Shown: positions 55,801 through 64,000 of the stretch, piece after piece
Numbering within the stretch: the first letter of the stretch is position 1
Layout: each line of letters begins with the position of its first letter
Assembly (NCBI GenBank): GCA_010645155.1
Contig: CM021319.1
Span: forward strand, 6,201,330-6,265,329
Source of the DNA: Tigriopus japonicus
Lineage: Eukaryota; Arthropoda; Copepoda; Harpacticoida; Harpacticidae
DNA length: 64,000 nucleotides
Direction of reading: 5' to 3'
Translations under genes and position numbers: made by a program
Notes under the pieces: model-generated
Told to the model about the DNA's origin: nothing
The model's database searches: none
Seen by the model: the letters and a program-made list of their open reading frames with translations, nothing else

Positions 55801-58378
55801 NNNNNNNNNNNNNNNNNNNNNNNNNNNNNNNNNNNNNNNNNNNNNNNNNNNNNNNNNNNNNNNNNNNNNNNNNNNNNNNNNNNNNNNNNNNNNNNNNNNN
55901 NNNNNNNNNNNNNNNNNNNNNNNNNNNNNNNNNNNNNNNNNNNNNNNNNNNNNNNNNNNNNNNNNNNNNNCCGTCTCGTCCTCGAAAAATTGCAGGCGGG
56001 GGAAACCCCGACCTTGATTTCTAAACAATTCAATTGTACAAGAGCAAAAGTTTATCGAGTTAAAGCTCTTTTTGAAGCCTCTGGCAATGTCAAGGCTCGC
56101 CATGGTGGTGGCCAAAGCCGGACCCAATGGACGAAGCCCACCATAGCTGCTGTGTGAGCCAGAATAAAAAAAAGTTCCTCGTTGCACCACAAGATCCTTG
56201 GCCAGGGACTTTAAAACGGACCCCAAAACTATGAGAAATCCCTTTCAAAGGATTTAAAAATGAAAAACAATATAAATCCTTTGAAAGGAGATTTCTCATA
56301 GTTTTGGGGTCCGTTTTGAAGTCCCTGGCCAAGGATCTTGTGGTGCGACGAGGATTTCTTTCCGGGGCCTAGTGATTACTGATCAAGATAGAGAAGAAAG
56401 CATTATATGGGAGTGGAAAATTCCATGATGTGATGATTGGAATTGCTACAAAACGTGATAAAATACAACGGTTAACGAATGACCTTGCGACATGACACTG
56501 CATTCAAAACTTGCATGTGTAAACCTACGTGGGGTACGTGTACGTTTCGCCAACTTTTCCACAACAAATCAGGTGGAATTATCAAGGCCTCACTCAAGAA
56601 AAACGGTCCCATTAGCTAATTGATATAAATAGCTCGGTGGAACAACTCTCTTTGAAACAAATAAAAACAAATATGGAGTGGGATCACAAAAATACTAAGT
56701 CAAACTAAGTCAAAGCTTTTCTCCCCATATAATCATCACATAAGCAAAATCTTTTGCCCCATAGAATTTGAGATCAAAGAACAAAGATTGTGGAAACAAG
56801 GTTGAGTGATCACATGAGATTACATTGCGGAATTATGATCAGTGGCAAGAAGGCAAAAAATGGATTCAAAGGGATTTACTTAAATTCAGAAAATGGCAGG
56901 GAAACTTGGATTGGGTGCTTTAAAAATTAGTTTTTTCTTAATTTTCTTCTACGAATCATTTTTTAACATTTTTAGTCAAAAATATTGTTTCAGAATTTTG
57001 ATCCGGATCGTAAATTCCCAAAGGTTTTCAAGTTAAAGGAAGGAGCCCAAACTTTTTCCACATGAAAAGGAGATACCAAAGTAAACCTGACTAAACAATT
57101 TTGATCAAAAAAAGACCCTTGAAAATGTTATCGTTGCCGTTTGTCCACTTTGCATATTGATTTTGGCCAATTACAGGTTCGAAATGTTTTTTTTTCTTTT
57201 TAAAGACTCAAAGACCCTCCTGCATATTATTCTTCATATCTGTTTATTCACTTTATTGCTCTAATGATCACTATTCTAATGATTACTATTTCCGTAAATA
57301 ATTGAAGACTAACTTTAACTTATATTTTTTTAACAATAAATTTTGAATTGTTAATCAAACCCACAGACGAAGAAATAATCCTACTGATCTCCCATTGAAT
57401 AAATTGTGATTTGCCAAATATCCCGAATGACCATCTTTCCTCGAGGATGCACTGTTGGATTGAGATGTAAGTAACTTTTTGATTTGTATTTTGCTAAAAA
57501 ATATCAAAGTTGTTTTCTGAAGGTATAATTACTTATCATCTCTACGAAAGTGCATTTACAAATCACCTAAAATGTTTCACATTGCGAATATTTAAGCACA
57601 ATTCTCCTATTTGAACCCAAGTCCTTTGTAAACTTAGTAATGTAAATACTCCGTAGTTTGTTTGAAGCGTGGAGGCCTCTTTTCCAGTCATGGTGTTGGA
57701 TCAACGAATTCTTACCAATTTGAGAAGGTGGACGAGAAGAGGAGTGACAGGCAGGACAGAATCAGGTCGCCGTTCTGGATTTTGATCCTCCATCTCGTTG
57801 GCATCATGGTGCTCTGTTGGCACTTGACACTTCTTAAATCCTTTCTCGTTTCCATTTTGGGCCTTCTTCGGCTGGAGCGACCTATCTTTTTCCCCCACCG
57901 CCTTCTTCGAGGTTGTCCTAAGCTGGGGGTTTTCAAGCAGAAGCAATTCTCTTTGGTCAGTCGTCAATTCCAGAGAGCAACCGGGGAGATCCCGAAGTTT
58001 ACTCTCCTCAAAAAACTCGCTTTTGGGACCCATTTCCGGTGTGCAGCCACTGGAATGGCTACTAATGCTACCGCTGCAGTTACTGCTGGAACTGATACTG
58101 CTGCTATTACTGATGGCCCTCAATAGGCTGGACTTGAGAAGGCGAGTATTGGATTTGTTAGCGGATTTTTTTAAACTGCCGCCACCCGATTTGAGTGGGG
58201 AACCATGGTTTGAGGTTCCAGGAGGTCGAACTACAAAGCTGGGACGTCTTTTTACGGAGCTGCGCACTGAGCTTTGACAACTTTTGGGTGGCGAAACCCC
58301 ATCACGAATAAAAACATTAGGGAGAGATTCCACGACCGCCACCTGCTTCTTTCGCAGGTCTTTCTTTTTTGTGCCCAT
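40850..58378 (-). CDS. pico: MRL-family adaptor (Pico/lamellipodin/RIAM), RA-PH protein
   Basis: Actin-regulatory adaptor linking Ras-family GTPases and phosphoinositides to Ena/VASP at the leading edge. Exons on the minus strand: 58378-57716 (tentative), 53003-52841, 46043-45924, 45812-45409, 45043-44733, 44669-43835 and 43552-40850. All phases agree, giving 1732 residues. DLDVILKELESIQ (exon 3) matches the N-terminal coiled coil of the family. A Ser/Gly-rich linker follows, then the RA domain (about 451-553) starting EDNCGLTKTKQINLALEKL, the PH domain (about 645-755) with GKKNWKKYYFILRQSGLYHV, and a 900-residue low-complexity tail. The tail has two LPPPP motifs (possible EVH1 ligands, weaker than FPPPP) and a C-terminal PPAPPRR SH3-type motif. 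Introns 1 and 2 are 4.7 and 6.8 kb. The acceptor of the 45812 exon is weak. The product is longer than fly Pico (about 1160). Confidence 0.85.
46044..48400 (-). other. Long intron of the MRL gene, lower part
   Basis: AT-rich intron DNA. A 151-codon open frame on the gene strand (46107-46562) has no recognised similarity and no clear splice borders. Otherwise nothing is identified. Confidence 0.4.
48414..48668. mobile_element. hAT-type MITE in the MRL gene intron
   Basis: A 255-bp element starting CAGGGGGTGGGCAAC and ending GTTGCCCACCACTG, inverted copies apart from a short indel. Flanks are CCCTAGTC (48406-48413) and CCCTAGCC (48669-48676), a 7-of-8 target-site duplication. Subterminal GGCCCACCAAA/GCCCACAA repeats look like transposase-binding repeats. 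There is no coding capacity. Confidence 0.85.
48700..50440. other. Intron DNA of the MRL gene, no gene recognised
   Basis: AT-rich with short CTTG/TTGC microsatellite runs near 49045-49062. No coding or RNA feature is supported. Confidence 0.4.
50450..51500 (-). promoter_or_regulatory. CT/GA-rich island within the MRL gene intron, candidate internal promoter
   Basis: On the gene strand this is GA-rich, with (GA)n runs at about 50879-50905 and (GAAG)n-like blocks, set in otherwise AT-rich intron DNA. Composition resembles the 5' region of the zinc-finger gene. It could start shorter MRL isoforms lacking the first exon. The open frames in it are low-complexity and not credited as coding. Confidence 0.3.
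51510..52840. other. Intron DNA of the MRL gene, upper part
   Basis: No gene recognised. A (CT)n run lies at about 52379-52394. Confidence 0.35.
53010..54240. other. Intron 1 of the MRL gene, proximal part
   Basis: AT-rich with a GA microsatellite at about 53097-53112. No gene or transposon is recognised. Confidence 0.35.
54245..54494 (+). repeat. tRNA-derived tandem dimer (SINE-like), two 125-bp units
   Basis: Units at 54245-54369 and 54370-54494 share AAGGAAGCCAGAGTGGCCAC, GTAAGTGCTTCCC and GATTGAAGCTGTCGGG. Each has an A-box-like GAGTGGCC segment near its start and a B box: GGTTCGAATCC (54320-54330, perfect) and GGTTCGAATTC (54445-54455). The spacing and an extra-arm-like stretch resemble a type II (Ser/Leu) tRNA. 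No proper acceptor stem or seven-base anticodon loop forms, so these are read as tRNA-derived pol III repeats, not tRNA genes. Confidence 0.6.
54500..55700. other. Intron 1 of the MRL gene, between repeats
   Basis: AT-rich non-coding DNA. No feature is supported. Confidence 0.35.
55781..55970. other. Assembly gap (190 N)
   Basis: An unresolved run of N within the transposase fragment. The 56 bases before it (55725-55780) and the 56 bases after it (55971-56026) are the same except for two positions, pointing to a repeat-induced or haplotype-induced gap. Confidence 1.
56176..56354. repeat. 80-bp foldback (inverted repeat) with 18-base loop
   Basis: Arms at 56176-56255 and 56274-56354 are near-perfect reverse complements (few mismatches) around an AT-rich loop. 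They consist of transposase-derived sequence, so part of the transposase was duplicated in inverted orientation. A transcript would form a long hairpin. Confidence 0.85.
56360..57700. other. Intron 1 of the MRL gene, distal part
   Basis: AT-rich non-coding DNA. No feature is supported. Confidence 0.35.
57716..58378 (-). CDS. pico: Probable first coding exon of the MRL-family gene
   Basis: An open 221-codon segment starts at an ATG in a good context (58378; MGTKKKDLRKKQVAV) and ends at a GTAAGA donor in phase 0, which fits the phase-0 start of the next exon at 53003. The product is basic and Ser-rich (for example an SISSSSNCSGSISSHSSG stretch) without a recognised domain. It could instead belong to a separate small gene. 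The join rests on phase, splice consensus and position only. Confidence 0.5.
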
Positions 58379-60237
58379 GGTGAGATCACTTGCATGGAAC
58401 AAAAGGTTCTCAAGTAACAAGACAACGACACCGAATCCTCATATCAACAGGAGCAAGCAGAGCACTTTGCCGAGAACTTTGGCGCACGAGAGTAATGATG
58501 GGAAAACAGTCAGCTTGTCCAACCTCTTTCAATTGAGACAAGTTGGCAAAAGTCGAAGAGTGGCGAAGCGGATTTTCTTATGCTTGACTACATATGCACA
58601 TTAAACACCTCGTCGAAATGTCGGCAGAAGTTGTTTGCGGATTTCTGTTCAATGAACGATGAGATGTTTTGCACTTGTCGTTTTTCATTCACTGTTGTAC
58701 GAGTGTGTTCTCTGTTCTTATCTTGTGAGGGATTGCCAATCCCTGTTTAAAGTGAGCAAAAAGCCATGAAAGTCAAACAGTTTAAAAGAGGCTTTCTGGG
58801 AACTGAAAGAAGACATTCCGTCTTCCTGTATTCATTCCAGGGCGAAAATGCATGCATGCTCCCATACCTGACTTATTCGTGGACAGAATTCTTTCGAGCT
58901 CATTCATGACATCGGAATCAAGAGCTTTTTTCCGCGTATCAAAACATTCGAGCCCATCCATAATCCCCTTTGCACATGGGGATTGGCTTGGACCCATAAA
59001 CATCCTTTGCGACAAGCCGAACTCCACTGGACGATAGGATTTTACCTCGGAAACTAACATCTTACGTAGATCTTGGAATGGAAAAATTCCTCCCGTTCTC
59101 AAGTTCAAGCGAAGAAATACTAGAATAAAGTAGCACTCAGAGAAGAAACACACTTAGTCAGGGGAGAAAAACATGGCGGGGATTTCCTCGCACAAGATGT
59201 ATTGCTCAGTCTGATTTTCTAATGCTTTCAATCACCCTCACTAGATTTTCCGACGAGTGACGAAATTTCCTTTCCTTCGAACAAATGGAAGATGATGCTT
59301 TGCCAATGTTTTTTGCACTGATGTCAAAATCGCACAGATTTCTTCGAGCCTGTCAAACCGGATTGGGATTTGTGGTCATGGCCATTTATGGCAAGTCAAC
59401 ATCGGTCGGTGTGCCTCTGTCTACCTCGAGTTGTGTCCATTGTTGCCACTGAGGATTTCTTTTCCTGACCAGGCCCCGTTTAGTGAAGCAAATCGCATCG
59501 CTAGATGGACAGAAAAAAGCATCCATCCATCCATCCACCCTTCTACAGACATCCAAAAGGGCAGCAGCAGACAAAGAAACAAGTTTGTACAGATGCTTCT
59601 TGGCTACTCTCCTCTATCTATTTGACTGACTGATGATTGTTTGGTCTTTCCAACAACGGCTTAGCCTCACACCAAGTTTGTTCGTCCATGGGTGCACTTC
59701 TTACTGATGGGAGAGCACCAACACGAGTTCCTCTTGTGCCTTCAATTCCTGATGTAACAGTGAGTCAAGGTCGGCGATTGGATGGAACGAGTTCCCACCA
59801 GATTTGGCTCCATCTCCCTTGCAAAAAAGGAGACCCACACCGTCGTTTTCCAATCAAAAAGCACTTGAGAGAAACGGACAGTTCAGTTGAGGAGCCTGGG
59901 TTCAACGAAATCACTGACACGTTCTTTCAAGTCTTCGATGTTAAAACCCGCCTTTGTTCCATCACAAGTCGCAAGTTGGATTTCGGCTTTTCCTCACCCC
60001 AATATATTGAAGAATCTACACATCACGGTGGGTCAAGCAATTGAACCCGAAATATTTCATGCCTCTTGCTCGTGCACACACAAAAAGACTGATGTCAGTC
60101 TGGATGAAATAGTAGAAGTCGTCGAATTTCGCCCCGAGTTCACGTTTCTTATCCGCAAACTTTTGAACTACAACTGCGGCGGCAACAACAACAACAACGA
60201 AGACGAACTCGGTGCTCTCCCCAATTTTCATCCCTGA
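58379..60237. other. Upstream of the MRL first exon
   Basis: Probably 5' UTR and promoter-proximal DNA on the minus strand. Contains a (CATC)n run at about 59520-59540. A 135-codon plus-strand open frame (59637-60044) has no family similarity and is not credited. Confidence 0.35.
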
Positions 60238-60450
60238 CGAACGAAGCAACAAACGAACGAACGAACGGAAGGAGAGCGTGTGAGTGTGTGAGTTTTTTTG
60301 GTGCCTGCTTGTATGTGTTTGCCATGTAGATCAGTGGACAAGGGCTGTTAAGTGAACGCCCGGCACTTGGTTACTTACCTTTCCATAACTTGAGTATCTT
60401 TGTGTCTAACTCTGAGCCCACGAACGAACGAAAGGAACGAACTGCGTGCG
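60238..60450 (-). promoter_or_regulatory. (CGAA)n-containing candidate promoter of the MRL gene
   Basis: (CGAA)n at about 60238-60268 and again near 60419-60432; read in gene direction this is (TTCG)n, like the block before the nested zinc-finger gene. Promoter role inferred from that resemblance and position. Confidence 0.3.
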
Positions 60451-62580
60451 TATGCGTTCATGCCGAATGTAGAGCGTCTGTCTCTGGTGTAGTTAGAAAG
60501 AGTTTTGATGTGATTGCTGTTGTTGGGATTGGTGGTGGTGCTTGCCTCAAATTATGGGGTGTCTTCTAGTACACAGAGAACTTGAAAAATGAAACTTATC
60601 ATGATGAAAAGGGGTCTGATGAAGATGGGAGTGGATTTGTCTGTGGAGGAAGTCGGGTGGTGTTGGCAAAACAAATGATGCCAGATTGATTTGAGCTTCT
60701 TGAGCTTCTTCCATAATAACACTCATTAGATGTAACTAAAGTGTAGACAAGGGATTTATGACAATGAGCAAGCAAAATAAAGAGTAGTTTTTGACTGGGC
60801 AGGTAGGTTAGTGATCTCAAGCTTGAAGAGAAACGAAGGTAGAGAGGAATTGTCATTTTTGTCTGAGTCATTTTCGGTGACACATCCAAAGTACCGCACC
60901 CAGAGTTGATGATGCCTGTTGTTGGTAAGTGGTGTTGCTAATACCGGGGCAAGAAAATGAACTGAACTATATTACGTATGTCCGTTCAATACCCCACCCC
61001 GAAAAAACACCGATCTGCATTGCCGAAGGAAAGGAAATCAATAAAGCTTGTCAAAACGAAATCTGACTGGAACTTCCGTTGAGAGTATGATCAGATGAAT
61101 GATTCATCTCGTTAACGATGTTCTCGATTCCTTGATTTGCAAACTAGCTACTATCATTGTATATCTACCTCAAACCTCAAAAGGAGACCAAAGCAACATA
61201 TTCAAACATTCCACGATGCATGCAAAATGACCATAACCATGTGACAATGAGGAGAACCTCGTGACAAAAGGAAAGGAGCATAAATTCCAAATTCAACGCC
61301 CAAGCCCAGTACTGTTGGGTATGTGGCCACCATTACCATCACTGTCACCAAAGTGTTCGGTGGTGCATGCACCCATGAAAGAAGACGCTCATTCAGGGAA
61401 ATGAGCACTAGCCAGCCCAGTGGATGACATTTTGGTCTTTGAGCTTTTAGCTAATATCAAAGCAAGCTCTTTTGTTGTTCAACCAAGTTTTCAATAAAGG
61501 CTCACCAAGCCCATGAAGGAAAAAGTTAACTTGGCGCCGTCACTGTGCGCGCCGTTTCACCTTGGACTTTTCCAAGAAACTCGTCTTCTGTTCCCAGACA
61601 ACCCCAGTGAACTAAAAACGCGCCTAAGAGCATTATGTACAGTCCTAAACGAAGGGATTGAAGCATTTTCATTGGGTGCATGACCTTTTCTTCTCATAAA
61701 AAAGTGAATCAAAATTTGTGATATGGAAAGACTTGTGGAAAAAAACTTGGATTGATTCAGTGCCTTTTAAGTAAAAATGTTAGGGTATTGGGGTATATTT
61801 TATCTGAAAAGGGTTCTTACGATCATTGAGTCGTGAACAATAGATTTAGAACGGTCACTATTGAACTCAACACTACCTTTTTTGGTGTACTCCAATGCCC
61901 TTGAGTGCATGCAGTAAAACGGAAATTCCTTCGGACGACCATTTCAAAGCAAATCCGCTCCCTCCATCGAGTTTTCCACATGAGACGTTCCCTAGGAAAA
62001 TTATGGAGCGCCAGAGAAGGTGGAGAAGAAGAAGCTTGTAGGCTTGAGTCATGAGCTGATTGGTGTCTTCGGGGAGGCAAAATTCAACCGTGGCTCTTAC
62101 TCAAAATACAATTGTTTTTTAGGCCTACTCTGAACTTTAGTTCATTATTATGATTTTTTTCATTAAAGAACGAAATTTGTAACAACTTCAGTTGCAGTGT
62201 ACTCTAAGTCCAATACGGGCTGTAAATTTTGGGCAAATCGAATCACCTTTCTTGGAATAACCTTTTTTATCTTCAAATGTCAATTAAAAAGAATCACAAT
62301 GACAAATACTCTTCGGAAAAACAAATAAAATGGCAAATAAACCCAAGAATTATCGCACTTTTGTCGAAATGTTTCGATTAAAAAACTCGTATGTTGTAGG
62401 GTAGGTCTCTTTATCAAATATGACAAAAAATAAGACAAATGGCACATGAAACCAATGATAAATCTGTGCATAAAATTAGCGTTTTTATCCTCTTTTGATG
62501 GGATAAAATTTCAATCGCCAACTTACACAAAATAATTTGCTTTCTTCTACTCTATCCCCTCACCTTCTTATTCTTAATTT
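60451..62580. other. Intergenic DNA
   Basis: No coding, RNA or repeat feature is recognised with support. Confidence 0.35.
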
Positions 62581-62589
62581 TTTTTTCGA

Positions 62590-62700
62590 ATTATTTTCGT
62601 ATCCGATCGGATTCGGATTCGTTCGGATTGACGCAAGAATTTCGGACCCTTTCGGATTCGGATTTGAATATGCGAAATATTTGATCGGATCCGACATAAT
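62590..62700 (+). repeat. GGATTCGGATTCG-type simple repeat cluster
   Basis: Repeated CGGATTCGGATT and GATCGGAT motifs over about 110 bp, an imperfect GGATTCG cluster. The family is not recognised. Confidence 0.5.
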
Positions 62701-62947
62701 CCACAACCAATCCCAACATTTTAGTTCACTTTTTATTTCAATTCACAATATTGAATATTTGAAACCTTTATCAGTCTGATAATTTAAATGCAATTTCCTG
62801 CCTTTCACTTTGAATTTTTTATGACTCTACAAGGAATTTAAATGTTTCATATTTTACCAAATACATGATGGTATTTGCGGATCAGCTAGCTCTTTATCAG
62901 GGGAATCAAATGAAAGGTTCAAGGATCAAGAGTTACAAATAAGTCAT

Positions 62948-63672
62948 CTAGAGCGGCCGAAAATATTTAATTTTGAAGGCCAAATATTTAAATAATTTTT
63001 AAGAAAAAAATATCAAACTATTTAAACAAATATGTAAATTACAACCAAATATTTCAAGAAATATTTAAATTTGTTAGGAGTGTTTGTAGCACTAAATTGG
63101 TATTTTTGAAATCTTGATTAAAAAGCCAAATAACTTGATAAAAAATTGGCAATTGTGGAAATAAAAGTAAACAAATCTTCAACGCTTAAAAATCATACCG
63201 GGCAATGGAACTTGGTTATTCTTGACAGTCCTTATTTATACTCTAAACTTAATTAATATTTTACTGCCTAAGGTTTGGTTGAATATTCAAACCAGAGTTT
63301 CAATAAAAAATTCTTGTTGGAGTTGCGATTTCCTATTTTTGATTAATATCTGTTAATGTAATTTTGAGGCCAAGCTGACCAATATTTATTTCCCGCGCAC
63401 ATCATCCATTTTAGTTTGCCTCTGCCATGAAAATGAAAAAATGTTGAACGATATTGACAATGTAGTTTTTGGAAAGGTCAGATTTTTTTTTCTTCAAAAT
63501 TTCAAAAGATTTATTGAAACTGTGGAGTTTCTTCATCAAATATTTTTTTGAAACACGGGAATTTTCCTTGAATTTTAAAAGAAAAAAGCCCAAATATTCA
63601 AAAACTGCTCAAAAACACAAAATATTTTAATTAAATATTTTTTATATAATTAAATATTTTCGGCCGCTTTAG
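62948..63672. mobile_element. AT-rich TIR element (MITE), about 725 bp
   Basis: A perfect 21-bp inverted repeat starts AGCGGCCGAAAATATTTAAT at 62952-62972 and ends at 63648-63668; the match extends outward with one mismatch to CTAG/CTAA. Flanking TCAT on both sides (62944-62947 and 63673-63676) or an internal TA could be the target duplication. The interior has many AAATATTT palindromes and no transposase frame. Confidence 0.65.
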
Positions 63673-63682
63673 TCATAACTCA

Positions 63683-64000
63683 TGATTGTCTTTGAACGTA
63701 GATAAGTTCAATGTTATGACGGTAGGAGGGAAATCTCCCTCGTACCTTGATAATTCGAACGAACCCATTGAAGTGGTAAACACACTCAAGGACCTAGGGG
63801 GTTAATATTCAAATTGATGGAAAGTTTGACCAGCATTTACTATTGACGGTAACCAAGGCGTTTCAGACTTGTGTGTGGATTTACCGTTCTTTTAAATCTC
63901 GAGACAAAGTTACCATGATGACTCTATATAAAACAATTGTTCAGCCACATTTGGAATATGGTTCTCCAATTTGGGGCCCAATGGATTCTTTTCAACTTAA
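63683..64000 (+). mobile_element. LINE reverse-transcriptase fragment (CR1/Jockey-like), truncated by the window end
   Basis: Translates to the C-terminal part of a non-LTR retrotransposon reverse transcriptase: NVDKFNVM, then EPIEVVNTLKDLG, then YRSFKSRDKVTMMTLYKTI and PHLEYGSPIWGP. An extra G in the GGGGG run near 63797-63801 shifts the frame between KDLG and VNIQ, so this copy is inactive. It starts directly beside a TIR element and continues past position 64000. Confidence 0.85.

Larger units (their letters stand above)
55702..56354 (+). mobile_element. Degenerate mariner-like transposase fragment with foldback
   Basis: An ATG at 55702 opens a helix-turn-helix N-terminus (MAAHEGICRLVLEKLQAGET, then ISKQFNCTRAKVYRVKALFE and a GGGQSRT linker) typical of Tc1/mariner-type transposases. 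A stop codon (TGA at about 56155), a frame change and early loss of the catalytic domain make it a pseudogene. The fragment RSLARDFKTDPKTMRN is readable in another frame downstream. A 190-base assembly gap lies inside, flanked by 56-bp repeats. Confidence 0.7.

Noticed and set aside
59637..60044. 135-codon plus-strand open frame upstream of the MRL gene
   Set aside because: No recognised domain, and it lies in a probable 5' region of the opposite strand.

Overview
The window is eukaryotic nuclear DNA. Genes are split by spliceosomal introns, many only 60-75 bp long, with GT-AG borders plus one GC-AG intron. AATAAA poly(A) signals, MITE-type transposons, a mariner-like fragment and a LINE fragment are present. 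The gene set (FATP, MCM6, SPT6, CDC6, PRPF40, the lamellipodin/Pico family, RABL3, SSNA1, BET1) is animal. Compact housekeeping genes with tiny introns, next to a few very long repeat-filled introns, suggest an arthropod, most likely a small crustacean such as a harpacticoid copepod. That assignment is inference, not read directly from the sequence.

Layout. Positions 372-12959 (+) hold an 11-exon fatty-acid transport protein (SLC27/FATP). Its 8.2-kb fifth intron contains an intronless 11-finger C2H2 zinc-finger gene (8738-10444, +). An unrecognised three-exon gene follows (13607-14584, +). Then comes a dense minus-strand block: AASDHPPT, RABL3, MCM6, SPT6, SSNA1, BET1 and CDC6 (14725-30199). 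PRPF40 (31179-33510, +), a seven-bladed lactonase (35614-36760, +) and CCDC43 (36913-37569, -) come next. From 40850 to about 58378 (-) lies a large MRL-family (Pico/lamellipodin/RIAM) gene whose two 5' introns (6.8 and 4.7 kb) carry a hAT-type MITE, a tRNA-derived tandem dimer and a mariner-like fragment with an assembly gap. The last 5 kb hold repeats, a TIR element and the reverse-transcriptase end of a LINE cut off by the window edge.

How genes relate. MCM6 and CDC6 both load the replicative helicase at origins, and both have E2F-type sites upstream. SPT6 and PRPF40 act in transcription elongation and splicing. Two same-strand pairs, RABL3 to AASDHPPT (21 bp between stop and start) and BET1 to SSNA1 (50 bp), are too tight for ordinary separate promoters and terminators and look like dicistronic, operon-like units. 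These two pairs are the most interesting observation here.

Limits: no database search was possible. Exon joins were chosen from splice consensus, reading phase and family similarity recalled from knowledge. All joins reported for the multi-exon genes keep a continuous reading frame. The first exon of the MRL gene and most promoter calls are the weakest parts.
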